From positions 1 through 64,000 of the forward strand of contig JAGAXF010000022.1 in the NCBI GenBank assembly GCA_017941085.1: 64,000 bases of DNA, in the 5' to 3' direction. Every line of letters starts with the position of its first letter. Positions within the stretch are counted from its first letter, which is position 1. This document shows, piece after piece, positions 15,633 through 24,022 of the stretch. The notes beneath the pieces were generated by a model. The model was not told where the DNA came from, searched no databases, and saw only the letters and a list, made by a program, of their open reading frames with translations. Made by a program: the position numbers and the translations under genes. Source of the DNA: Bacillota bacterium (GTDB taxonomy: Bacteria > Bacillota > Clostridia > Peptostreptococcales > Anaerovoracaceae).

Positions 15633-17360
15633 ATGAAGATTAAAAGATTAAGCATCTTGGCATTGATTTTTTCGTTAACCGTATGTCTCTTTGCCTGTGG
15701 AAATGCACAGAAAGACAGTTCCTCTGAGGAGGAAGCAGAAGCTGCTGAAACTTCTGATGATGCAAATAATGATACAAGGGAAAATGGTGATATTTATATT
15801 CTCTTTACCAGTGATGTACACTGCGGAGCTAACCAGGGATTTGGATATGCAGGACTTAAGGAAATAAAAGACAACCTTGAGGCTCAAGGATATGCAGTGA
15901 TTCTTGTGGATAATGGAGATTCCATTCAAGGAGAATCCATAGGTATGCTTACAGAGGGAGAGTCCGTTATAGAGATAATGAATGAAACAGGCTACGATCT
16001 TTGGACCCCGGGAAATCACGAGTTTGATTATGGGATGGAGCAATTTTTCAAGCTGGTGGACATGGCGGATTTTAAGGTTATAAGCTGCAATTTTAATAAA
16101 GAGGGAGAGCTCCTTTATTCCCCCTATGCAGTTTTGGAAGCAGCCGGAAAGAAGATAGGCTTTGTAGGGGTGACTACACCTACCACATTCGTGTCGTCAA
16201 CACCGGATAATTTCAAGAATGAGGAGGGGGAATTTATTTATGGATTCCTCCAAGACAAATCGGGAGAGCTTTTATATGAAGCAGTTCAAAGCGCAGTTGA
16301 CTCGGCAAGGGCCGAAGGTGCGGAGTATGTATATCTTATGGCCCATTTAGGAATGCTGGCTAAAGACGCTCCTTGGACTTATGCTGATGTAATTGAGCAC
16401 ACTAATGGAATTGACGTTGTACTGGATGGACACAGCCATGATACAGAGCAGGTTGTGATGAAGAATAAAGACGGTGAAGATGTAGTTCGTTCTGCCTGCG
16501 GAACCAAGCTTGGAGCAATTGGATACAGCCATATTTCCGCTGAAGAGGGAATAGTTGATACTAATATCTTGACCTGGAATAATAAAGTGTCCATGCCGGA
16601 ATTAATAGGTATAGATAATCCGGTTAACAGCAAAATAGAATCTGAAATGGAGGATCTAAATGCAACACTGGATACAGTTATTGCCACTGCAGAGGTGGAA
16701 CTTACCATATTTGATCCTACGGAAACAGATTCTAACGGCAAACCTATTAGAATGGTGAGAAGATCGGAAACCAACGCGGCAGATTTCTGTGCTGATGCAT
16801 ATAAAGTTGCCACAGGTGCAGATATAGTATTAATAAATGGCGGTGGCGTAAGAGCAAATATAGAAAAGGGTGAGGTAACCTATGGAGATGTTTTAAGCAT
16901 TGCTCCATTTAATAATCAGTTGGCACTAATAGAGGCAACCGGACAGCAGATTCTCGACGCTTTAGAATTCGGTGTAAAGGATGTCCCTTCTGAATTTGGT
17001 GGTTTCCTTCAGGTATCCGGTCTTACATATGAATTTGATGTTAATATTCCCAGCGGCTGCGTAGTAGATGAGACGGGTATGTTAACAGAAATAAATGGTG
17101 AAAGAAGGGTTAAAAATGTTTTAGTTGGCGGTGAACCAATAGACCCGGAGAAAACATATAAGGTAGGAGGATTTGACTACATTCTTACTAAAAATGGAGA
17201 CGGAAATACAGCCTTTAATGGAGCAACAGTAATAAATGAAAGAATAAAAACTGACAGTCAGGCTTTGATAGAGTATATTCAAGGGGATCTGGAAGGGATA
17301 ATTGGAACTGGATATGAAGATCCTTACGGTGAAGGTAGAATAGTAGTATTACAGGGGTAA
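15633..17360 (+). CDS. UshA-like 5'-nucleotidase / UDP-sugar hydrolase lipoprotein
   Basis: The 575-aa surface lipoprotein has signal and lipobox (LFACG) at residues 1-22, then an acidic linker to about residue 50. The metallophosphatase domain shows FTSDVHCG, DNGDSIQG, TPGNHEFDYG and DGHSHD, the two-metal site residues. The C-terminal 5'-nucleotidase domain has NGGGVRANIEKGEVTYGD and APFNNQL. The enzyme should hydrolyse extracellular nucleotides to nucleosides and phosphate. It lies 71 bases downstream of the PP2C gene on the same strand, completing a surface phosphatase cluster. A signal-less relative is encoded at 32420. Confidence 0.9.
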   Translation: MKIKRLSILALIFSLTVCLFACGNAQKDSSSEEEAEAAETSDDANNDTRENGDIYILFTSDVHCGANQGFGYAGLKEIKDNLEAQGYAVILVDNGDSIQGESIGMLTEGESVIEIMNETGYDLWTPGNHEFDYGMEQFFKLVDMADFKVISCNFNKEGELLYSPYAVLEAAGKKIGFVGVTTPTTFVSSTPDNFKNEEGEFIYGFLQDKSGELLYEAVQSAVDSARAEGAEYVYLMAHLGMLAKDAPWTYADVIEHTNGIDVVLDGHSHDTEQVVMKNKDGEDVVRSACGTKLGAIGYSHISAEEGIVDTNILTWNNKVSMPELIGIDNPVNSKIESEMEDLNATLDTVIATAEVELTIFDPTETDSNGKPIRMVRRSETNAADFCADAYKVATGADIVLINGGGVRANIEKGEVTYGDVLSIAPFNNQLALIEATGQQILDALEFGVKDVPSEFGGFLQVSGLTYEFDVNIPSGCVVDETGMLTEINGERRVKNVLVGGEPIDPEKTYKVGGFDYILTKNGDGNTAFNGATVINERIKTDSQALIEYIQGDLEGIIGTGYEDPYGEGRIVVLQG

Positions 17361-17404
17361 CCCCAAAATAGTTTGATCCTTTTATATAATTGGAGGACGT
17401 TCAT

Positions 17405-17836
17405 ATGAAAGAAGTGGGTAAGCTGCAGGCCGAAATAATGGAAAAAATTCTCCATGGTGGGGCTTGGTTTACAACCAGAAGAGATAGATTTGTAAAAATA
17501 GAATACAGTGAAATTGATGGCTGCTATTTCGCCAGAGAATGTAATTTAAAGTATGATTCCTTGGAGGCATTTGCCTATTCCTTTGGTACTGACTGGTTTG
17601 ACATCAGTATACGTGGACCTCACATAGATATCTATTCAGATCCGGATACATTTAAAACCTGGGAAATCTGGTACGAAAGGGGCGCGGGCACCATGTTTAA
17701 TTCGGCATACAAGGCTACTGAAATTGGAAAACGAATGATAGAGTTTTGCAGGGAGGCTGACCGAGAGGTGCTATCTGAAATAAATGAACCATACGAAATA
17801 AGCGGTACAAATTTTGATTTATTGGCAAATCGTTGA
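17405..17836 (+). CDS. hypothetical protein, 143 aa
   Basis: A soluble, acidic protein with no signal peptide or membrane segment, not assigned to a family. It is rich in aromatic residues (GAWFTTRRDRFVKIEY, WEIWYERGAG) and ends in a helical region (KATEIGKRMIEFCREADREV). The ATG at 17405 is chosen because GGAGG (17392-17396) precedes it. It follows the 5'-nucleotidase by 44 bases and is probably in the same transcript, which may end at the hairpin immediately downstream. Confidence 0.7.
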   Translation: MKEVGKLQAEIMEKILHGGAWFTTRRDRFVKIEYSEIDGCYFARECNLKYDSLEAFAYSFGTDWFDISIRGPHIDIYSDPDTFKTWEIWYERGAGTMFNSAYKATEIGKRMIEFCREADREVLSEINEPYEISGTNFDLLANR

Positions 17837-17847
17837 ATTAACAGAAG

Positions 17848-17886
17848 CCCGTTGTAGCTTAAAACTGGTTATTAAGAACGGGTTTT
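17848..17886 (+). terminator. bulged hairpin with T-tail
   Basis: CCCGTT (17848-17853) pairs with AACGGG (17877-17882); a second stem, CTTAA (17858-17862) with TTAAG (17872-17876), stacks on it with a 4-base bulge. TTTT follows. It is probably a terminator or attenuator of moderate strength before the broken AbrB gene. Confidence 0.55.
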
Positions 17887-17905
17887 GATGTGAAAGGAGT
17901 ACATT

Positions 17906-18079
17906 ATGAATTTATCTAAGGTATCAGCAAACGGACAACTCACCTTACCGGCTGAAGTTCGTAAGATGCTGGGAGTTAAAAGTGGGGATAAAGTTTTGTT
18001 CCTTCAAAAGACAGATGGGTAAGTTGTAATAAAAAATGCTTCCGCCATAGATATGGATGGATTAAACAAAAGTCACTAA
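17906..18079 (+). pseudogene. AbrB-like gene interrupted by a stop codon
   Basis: The frame reads MNLSKVSANGQLTLPAEVRK and on to KVLFLQKTDG, closely matching the 54-aa protein at 12611, then meets TAA at codon 39 (18020-18022). Beyond the stop the same frame continues the alignment (VVIKNASAID) to a natural stop at 18079. The aligned residue is Glu in the intact copy, so a single GAA to TAA change explains the break. A good GAAAGGAG site precedes the start, so a 38-aa fragment could still be made. Confidence 0.8.
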
Positions 18080-18133
18080 TCGTGTATAATATAAGGGAAA
18101 TATGCATATAATAAACTGGAGGTTGTATAACAA

Positions 18134-18781
18134 ATGAAAACTAAAAGATTTATAGTACTTGTGCTGGTGATTCTGATGACCATTTCCCTTGTAGGATGTG
18201 GCTCTAAGGGAGGAAACGGTGAGTCCGGGTCCGGCTCCGGCTCTCAGTCCAATGGCACAGCGGTGGAATCCTGCCAAACCATTGGTGAGCTTATGGACTT
18301 AGGTGGAGAATCTGTTCAATGGTCTACCAGTGAACAGGTTTTTGTCTATGCCATGGAGCTTGATGGAGAATACTATAGAGCTATTGCCGAGATGACTGCA
18401 GAACAGTCCGATGCATTGTTTAACGTTGACTACAATGATGAGAATTATGAGGAACAGGAGAATGAAATAGTCAGACCTCTTGAGATCACGCGAATTGATC
18501 ATCTCAACGATGAGATCCTCAGTCAAAGTGAACTGGATGCACTAGTGGGAAAGACAGGACAAGAGCTATTTGATGCAGGCTGGAGACCAGGCTTTGGTTA
18601 TAATCTTGAAGACATGGAATTCTGGATGTACTATGGACCATTTACATATGCTGTAGTATTTGACGGAGAAGTAGCTGATGCTGATGTGGATACATTTGAC
18701 GAAGAAGAGGACATCAAGGATATGGTTGTAAAATCCGCAGAGTTCTATATGCTGGGAGATGCAACCTCCATCGATGAATAA
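18134..18781 (+). CDS. lipoprotein of unknown function, 215 aa
   Basis: The N-terminus is a clear lipoprotein signal (lipobox LVGCG) followed by a Gly/Ser-rich linker to about residue 38. The remainder is acidic with a possible C-terminal beta-rich domain (GQELFDAGWRPGFGYN, then FWMYYGPFTYAVVFDGEV). The family is not recognised. An AACTGGAGG site precedes the ATG and a TATAAT (18085-18090) lies upstream with no good -35 box. It sits after the broken AbrB gene, just as an intact AbrB gene precedes the HAD lipoprotein. Confidence 0.8.
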   Translation: MKTKRFIVLVLVILMTISLVGCGSKGGNGESGSGSGSQSNGTAVESCQTIGELMDLGGESVQWSTSEQVFVYAMELDGEYYRAIAEMTAEQSDALFNVDYNDENYEEQENEIVRPLEITRIDHLNDEILSQSELDALVGKTGQELFDAGWRPGFGYNLEDMEFWMYYGPFTYAVVFDGEVADADVDTFDEEEDIKDMVVKSAEFYMLGDATSIDE

Positions 18782-18822
18782 TATTCTCTTCACTTGGTAA
18801 ACATTTGATTTTGGAGTATATA

Positions 18823-19974
18823 ATGGCAAATAAATTTAGAATTCCAGAAGTTACTTTTATGGGCGAAGGAGCTCTTGAGGCTGCGGAGAAGGATATAGCC
18901 ATACTGGGAAAGAAAGCCTTTATTGTATCGGGGAAGTCCATGATTAAGCAGGGTCATGTGGATGCCTTAAGAGAATTGCTTAAAAGGAATAATGTGGATA
19001 GCACAGTATTCTCGGACATCCCCGGAGAGCCTACAGATAAAATGATTGAAGCAGGATTCAACCTTTATCAAAGTGAAGGTTGTGACTTCATCATTGGCAT
19101 AGGTGGCGGAAGCCCGCTGGATTCAGCCAAGGCGGTGGGAATTCTTGCCGCCGGCGGAGGAAAGCTATCCGACTATAACGGCAAAGTGATTACAGAAAAG
19201 CTCCCTCCTTTGGTGGAGATACCATCCACAGCAGGTACCGGATCAGAGGTTACGCCCTTTACAATAATCACCGACACAGAAAATGATATAAAGATGCTTC
19301 TTAAAGGTGATCCATTAATGCCAAAGGTAGCAGTAGTGGATCCGGTTTTCTCCATGGAAACACCTGAAAGTGTAACTGTGGCTACCGGATTGGATGCTCT
19401 TACCCACGCAGTGGAAGCCTATACATCCAAGAAGGCCTTTCCGGAAAGCGATCTCTTTGCTGTATCAGCAGTAAAACGTATCTTTAAATACCTTCCGGAG
19501 GCAGTTAAGGATGGAAAAAACAAAAAGGCCAGAGAGGAAATGGCCATCGCCGCCTATGAAGCCGGTATCAGCTTTGGTAATTCCTCTGTTACAGTGGTTC
19601 ATGGAATGAGTAGGCCCATTGGTGCACTGTTTCATGTACCCCACGGAATATCCAATGCCATGCTTCTGAAGGAATGCTTAACCTATGTTGCCGACGGAGC
19701 CTATGATAGATTCGCAGATTTAGGAAAGGCCATAGGGGTTGCATCAGAAGGTGATAGTAAAGAGACAGCCACAGATAAATTCATCGATGAAGTAGCCAAT
19801 CTTTGTTCCTTCTGTAAGGTGCCAACCTTAGGGGAGTATGGAATTGATAAAGAAGAGTTCTTTAGTCATATGGACAAGATGGCCCAGGATGCTTTGGACA
19901 GCGGCAGCCCCGGAAATACTAGAAAGGAACTTGCAAAGGAAGATATATTAAATATTTATAAAAAGCTTTGGTAA
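18823..19974 (+). CDS. iron-containing alcohol dehydrogenase
   Basis: This is a 383-aa group III (Fe-ADH) enzyme, probably reducing aldehydes with NAD(P)H in fermentation. Evidence: the nucleotide-binding GGGSPLDSAKAVG, TAGTGSEVTPF, GLDALTHAVEAY, and metal-ligand segments with His in VVHGMSRPIGALFHVPHG. Length matches the family (380-390). The ATG at 18823 is chosen over an upstream TTG (18805) because TTTGGAG lies just before it. The methionine sulfoxide reductase gene follows within about 20 bases, so the genes are likely co-transcribed. Substrate (ethanol, butanol, 1,3-propanediol) cannot be told from sequence. Confidence 0.9.
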   Translation: MANKFRIPEVTFMGEGALEAAEKDIAILGKKAFIVSGKSMIKQGHVDALRELLKRNNVDSTVFSDIPGEPTDKMIEAGFNLYQSEGCDFIIGIGGGSPLDSAKAVGILAAGGGKLSDYNGKVITEKLPPLVEIPSTAGTGSEVTPFTIITDTENDIKMLLKGDPLMPKVAVVDPVFSMETPESVTVATGLDALTHAVEAYTSKKAFPESDLFAVSAVKRIFKYLPEAVKDGKNKKAREEMAIAAYEAGISFGNSSVTVVHGMSRPIGALFHVPHGISNAMLLKECLTYVADGAYDRFADLGKAIGVASEGDSKETATDKFIDEVANLCSFCKVPTLGEYGIDKEEFFSHMDKMAQDALDSGSPGNTRKELAKEDILNIYKKLW

Positions 19975-19993
19975 AAGGATGGTAGATGTGAAA

Positions 19994-20446
19994 ATGAACA
20001 CAGACTATAATTTATTGTCAAAGCAAATAAGAGAGCTGGCGGAAATATCTCATGACCCGATTGCGGTAATGGCTAATGCCGCCGCTCTTTTGTTTGAGGC
20101 AATGAAGGATGTTAATTGGGCAGGGTTTTATCTTGTTAAGGAGGATGCCCTGATTCTGGGACCCTTCCAAGGGAAGGTGGCTTGTGTTAGAATCGAAAAG
20201 GGTAAGGGAGTGTGTGGAACAGCTTGGATGGAGGATGATGTTCAGGTTGTGGAGGACGTTCACAAGTTTCCAGGGCATATTGCCTGCGACAGCGCTTCCA
20301 ATTCCGAAATAGTTATTCCGATTCACGGAGGGGACGGAGTAATAGCTGTATTGGATATAGATAGCCCTATCTTTAATCGCTTTAATCAGGAAGATAAAGC
20401 GGGGTTAATGGAATTTGCAAAAACAATAGAGGATATTATAGAATAA
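19994..20446 (+). CDS. msrC: free methionine-(R)-sulfoxide reductase (GAF domain)
   Basis: The single-GAF protein (150 aa from ATG 19994; an in-frame ATG at 19979 is too close to its own Shine-Dalgarno) carries GPFQGKVACVRI, GVCGTAW and HIACDSASNSEI, with the three Cys residues of fRMsr in conserved context, and VLDIDSPIF near the end. The enzyme reduces free methionine-R-sulfoxide using thioredoxin. It follows the alcohol dehydrogenase closely and lies 1.1 kb before msrA, indicating a small oxidative-repair cluster. A thioredoxin gene lies at the far end of the window. Confidence 0.9.
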   Translation: MNTDYNLLSKQIRELAEISHDPIAVMANAAALLFEAMKDVNWAGFYLVKEDALILGPFQGKVACVRIEKGKGVCGTAWMEDDVQVVEDVHKFPGHIACDSASNSEIVIPIHGGDGVIAVLDIDSPIFNRFNQEDKAGLMEFAKTIEDIIE

Positions 20447-20508
20447 TCAAAGTCCGAAAAAAGAGGCTGGACAATTAAGGATTATACGTAATAAAGTCAA
20501 AGGGATAA

Positions 20509-21150
20509 ATGGCAAAGAACGAAAAAGACAGAAAGCTTACTGCAGCAGAGGAACGTAGGCTAACGATTTTTGAATCAAAGAAAAAGACACTAAAAAAGAG
20601 AGGCTATAAGGAAACTGAACTAACCATCGGTATAGTTAAGGCCAATATCATTGCGCTGATTATGGCGGTTCCTGTTTCGGTGGTGGCCATAGCATTGTTT
20701 TTTCTTCTAAACAGATCTTTCTATGTGGATACAGAGCATATAGTAAGAGATAATATCATTTTCTTTGTCTCCATTTTCCTTTTGATAGTTGTCCATGAGC
20801 TGGTTCATGGAATAACCTGGGCGGTAATGTCCCCTAACCACTTTAAGGATATTGAGTTTGGTTTTATGCTGGAATATTTGACTCCCTATTGTACCTGCAA
20901 GGAACCCTTAAGGAAGGGACCTTATATAATGGGGGCTCTAATGCCTTTGATAGTTTTGGGTATTATCCCTTTAATAGTTGGAATAGCTACAGGAAGCTTT
21001 TTTCTTCTGGCTGTGGGAATAGTGATGACGGCAACTGCGGCGGGAGATATGATGATTGTCTACAATATTTTAAAATACAAAACAGACTCCAAGGATGTTT
21101 TGATAGTGGATCATCCCACCCAAGGTGGAAGTGTAGTATTTGAGAGGTAA
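20509..21150 (+). CDS. DUF3267 membrane protein with HExxH motif
   Basis: The 213-aa membrane protein has a charged N-terminus (about 45 residues) and then four or five hydrophobic helices. The second carries VVHELVHGITW, an HExxH zinc motif within the membrane, as in DUF3267 proteins and site-2-type proteases. A possible third zinc ligand is the Asp in AAGDMMIVYN near residue 180. It may be an intramembrane metalloprotease, but no substrate or regulated factor is visible nearby. It sits between the two methionine sulfoxide reductase genes. Confidence 0.75.
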   Translation: MAKNEKDRKLTAAEERRLTIFESKKKTLKKRGYKETELTIGIVKANIIALIMAVPVSVVAIALFFLLNRSFYVDTEHIVRDNIIFFVSIFLLIVVHELVHGITWAVMSPNHFKDIEFGFMLEYLTPYCTCKEPLRKGPYIMGALMPLIVLGIIPLIVGIATGSFFLLAVGIVMTATAAGDMMIVYNILKYKTDSKDVLIVDHPTQGGSVVFER

Positions 21151-21155
21151 CTCAA

Positions 21156-21590
21156 GTGAAGTTTAAATATGTACGAATTCAAGGAAGAGAATTAATGTCC
21201 AACACCATGACGGGTCGTGGTGTATTCAGTATGTGTGTTGAAATGCTGAGAAATGACGAGATGGAGGAAGAGGATGCAGATCTCTTTAGGGAAATAGACT
21301 CATGGTTTGCTGAAACCCTTCCTTGGCCGCCCCAGTGCAGAAACCAGGAGAAGGTGGTCTGCTATTTTAAAACTGAAAACGCAGACGAAATGATGAAAAT
21401 GATGGGGCCCCTTATGTGGCTCCTAGAAAGATACAATCATCCTTTTTATGTGGTGTATACCAATACTCCGGGGGAGGAAATAGTATATGAAGATCAGTAT
21501 CAGATAGTGGCCAGAGTTACAGGGAATCTGGAAATAGCGGATATACCGGAATCTTGGTCTCCCGAGGAGGAAGAGGAAAGTGAAGAATAA
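21156..21590 (+). CDS. hypothetical protein, 144 aa
   Basis: A soluble acidic protein with no recognised family. Notable features are the [12 protein letters not shown] segment, a [12 protein letters not shown] start and a very acidic C-terminus (about ten Glu/Asp in the last twelve). Translation starts at GTG 21156, with GAGAGG upstream, 5 bases after the DUF3267 gene stops. Its end overlaps the start of msrA by 11 bases, so it is coupled to msrA translation. Confidence 0.7.
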   Translation: MKFKYVRIQGRELMSNTMTGRGVFSMCVEMLRNDEMEEEDADLFREIDSWFAETLPWPPQCRNQEKVVCYFKTENADEMMKMMGPLMWLLERYNHPFYVVYTNTPGEEIVYEDQYQIVARVTGNLEIADIPESWSPEEEEESEE

Positions 21591-22083
21591 TAAGGAAATA
21601 TATTTGGCGGGAGGATGCTTTTGGGGCGTTCAAAAATTCTTCGATCAATTTGATGGAATTCTTGAAACCCGGGTGGGCTATGCCAACGGTCCCGGAGCAA
21701 ATCCAACCTATGAAGAAGTTTGCAGCTCCAGTGGACATGCAGAAACAATAAGAATTGTTTATGATGAGGAGAGTATATCCCTAGAGGAGATACTCAATTA
21801 TTATTTTATGGTAATTGATCCAACTTCCGTAAACAGACAGGGGAACGATATAGGCATTCAGTATAGAACCGGAATCTATTATTCCCATGATGATCAGTTA
21901 TCTGTAATCAAAGAAGTATACGGACAGAAGGAAAAGGAAGTAGGGGCTCCCTTGGCTGTAGAGGTTGGCCCTTTGGAGAATTTCTATTCTGCTGAAGAAT
22001 ATCATCAAAAGTATCTGGATAAGAATCCGGGAGGTTATTGTCATATACCCTCCAGTTATTTTCAACTAAAGAAGCAATTATGA
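21580..22083 (+). CDS. msrA: peptide methionine (S)-sulfoxide reductase MsrA
   Basis: The 167-aa protein carries the catalytic GGCFWGVQ at residues 10-17, followed by [14 protein letters not shown] sequence, [11 protein letters not shown] and the conserved YYSHDDQ and [16 protein letters not shown] end. It reduces methionine-S-sulfoxide in proteins; the second Cys in GGYCHI could be the resolving Cys. GTG 21580 starts inside the upstream gene after GAGGAAG. No MsrB domain is fused and no msrB is seen in the window; fRMsr upstream handles the R form of the free amino acid. Confidence 0.93.
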   Translation: MKNNKEIYLAGGCFWGVQKFFDQFDGILETRVGYANGPGANPTYEEVCSSSGHAETIRIVYDEESISLEEILNYYFMVIDPTSVNRQGNDIGIQYRTGIYYSHDDQLSVIKEVYGQKEKEVGAPLAVEVGPLENFYSAEEYHQKYLDKNPGGYCHIPSSYFQLKKQL

Positions 22084-22986
22084 AGATAATAGACGCTGCG
22101 AAAAAAGGAACTAAGGCTCCTGTAATTAAGTCCTCCTTTCCGGAGGATGATTTACACTATGAGAAACTGGGAATTTCCAGGAATGAGATTAAGCCCTGGA
22201 AACTGCAGTTTCTCCAGCGAGGGTTGTCACGTAATTAATGGTGATTCCTATATCAAAGGCGACCTTTTGGAATATGAGATTGTTTTTAATGGACCCACCA
22301 TGTCCGCCAAGGTTAATCTAAAAAACACCATTGGTCCCTGGAGACCCAAGTGTGGGCAAATCCTTTTCGGAGATTCAGAGGAATACAGCTTTAATTGGCT
22401 GCCCTCGGTTCCTGAGGGAGAAGCTACTGCGGAGATTCAGGTGGAAGGCAAAACCCTTAACCTTAAGGGCACCGGCTACCACGATCACAACTGGGGTAAT
22501 ATCTCCATGTTTAAGCTTATGCACCATTGGTATTGGGGCAGAGCAAAGATTGGCGTCTACAAGGTAATATCCTCCTGGATTACCGCCGGAAGAAAATATG
22601 GTTATAATGAATTCGATATTTTTATGTTGGCAAAGGGCAATGAAATAATAGGGGACAACAGCAACCATACTCTTAAGTTCAGTTGCCAAGATGAGTATTT
22701 GGATAATTACACAGGTAAATTAGTTTATAATAAAATTATTTATAATTATATTGCAACTTCGGGAGATGAGTATAAACTTATATACGATAGAAAGAAGGAC
22801 ATAGCCAGAGAATTCTTTTACGAATCCCTTCCAAAGTCCCTAAGGCCTTTGGCAAAGAAATTGGGTTTTAAAGGTTCCTATCAAAGATTTGAGGGAAAAG
22901 TTACCCTGGAAAGAGCAAGAGATGGAATTGTTCTGGAAACTGTAACTGAGGACTCTGCGGTGTGGGAGCTAATGTATTTTGGCTAG
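22080..22986 (+). pseudogene. CrtC/lipocalin-like (hydroxyneurosporene synthase family) gene with frameshift and probable internal deletion
   Basis: From ATG 22080 one frame reads [18 protein letters not shown] up to KLGISRNEIKPW and then stops at 22238. Homology resumes in another frame from about 22215 (SSEGCHVINGDSYIKGDL) and runs to 22986 with the family's WRPKCGQI, FNWLPSVPEG and GTGYHDHNWGN motifs. In family members I recall, a stretch with GSYEWWYFD follows the KPWE segment; here it is absent, so a deletion of roughly 40-60 codons with a change of frame is likely. The internal ATG at 22147 lacks a spaced ribosome binding site. Such proteins hydrate or bind lipophilic molecules. A sequencing error could explain the frameshift but not the missing block. 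Confidence 0.6.
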
Positions 22987-23033
22987 AATTACATCCTTAG
23001 AAAGAACGTATTAATTATAACAGGTAAGCTTAA

Positions 23034-23942
23034 TTGGAAGATACTTCAAAGAAAACATATACAAAAGTAATAATAGCAACGGTAATTGGCCACATTTTCT
23101 GGGGCTTTAGTTTTATGGCTTCCAGAGTTGCCTTGGATGAGGCTCATATGTTTTTGCTTTTGAGCCACAGGTTTATTTTGGCCTTTGTTGTTATGTCTGT
23201 TCTTATACTGATTAAAGTAGCCTCTGTTAACTATAAGGGGAAGCACCTGGTGCCTCTATTTTGGATGGGCTTAATGGAACCTGTTGTTTATTTCTTTGGT
23301 GAGCATTACGGGATTCTCCATTCCAATACTATTTTCTCAGGTGTAATGATTGCCATGATTCCAATTGTTTCCACTTTGGCGGCCATACTGATTCTTAAAG
23401 AGGTACCAACTGTTTTGCAACTTGTATTTAGTGTGGTTTCCGTAGGGGGCGTAATAGGGATAGGCCTAATTAGCAAAAACTCAGGAGCCCTGGAGCTGGG
23501 AGGAGTTATTGGACTAATTATTGCTGTCTTGTCCGCAGTAATATATACTTTGATGGGTAGAAAATATTCCACCTACTATACACCCTTTGAAAGGACCTAT
23601 GCAGTTGTTGTTATGGGAATGGTTGTATTTACCATCTGCGCCCTTGTGTATTGCAAAGGGGATATGGGTATGTATCTGGAGCCCCTTAAGGATAGCGGAT
23701 ATACAATTTCAACTCTGTTCCTGGGTATTTGCTGCTCCGTAGGAAGCTATTTCCTTGCGGCTTATGCAATCACATATTTAACCGTTGCCAGGGCAACGGT
23801 GTTTGCAAACCTTACCACAGCAGTTTCGGTTTTTGCAGGAGCATTTTTCTTGCATGAACCCTTCTCGCTTTTGGGTGTGGTATTCTGTATAATGATTTTG
23901 GTCGGCATTTACGGCGTTCAAATAGAGGCAAAGGAAGAGTAA
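23034..23942 (+). CDS. EamA/DMT-family transporter
   Basis: The 302-aa protein has ten hydrophobic helices in two halves, each an EamA domain (starting around FWGFSFMASRVALDEAHMF and, in the second half, ALELGGVIGLIIAVLSAVIY). This family exports metabolites and amino acids or drugs. The charged N-terminus (MEDTSKKTYTK) is preceded by AGGTAAG at TTG 23034, the only reasonable start. It stands 47 bases after the decayed CrtC-like gene and 80 bases before the amidotransferase. Substrate unknown. Confidence 0.9.
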   Translation: MEDTSKKTYTKVIIATVIGHIFWGFSFMASRVALDEAHMFLLLSHRFILAFVVMSVLILIKVASVNYKGKHLVPLFWMGLMEPVVYFFGEHYGILHSNTIFSGVMIAMIPIVSTLAAILILKEVPTVLQLVFSVVSVGGVIGIGLISKNSGALELGGVIGLIIAVLSAVIYTLMGRKYSTYYTPFERTYAVVVMGMVVFTICALVYCKGDMGMYLEPLKDSGYTISTLFLGICCSVGSYFLAAYAITYLTVARATVFANLTTAVSVFAGAFFLHEPFSLLGVVFCIMILVGIYGVQIEAKEE

Positions 23943-24022
23943 GGTAAGACCTAATAGAGAAGCGTTTATGGTTTATTGGTTTTTGTTTTATGTTTTATGT
24001 GAAGGGACGATAGGTGACTAAA

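Noticed and set aside
22147..22986. Internal ATG 22147 as the real start of an intact CrtC-like protein
   Set aside because: The GGAGG sits directly against the ATG without spacing, and the first 20 residues do not fit the family, while those from 22080 in the other frame do.
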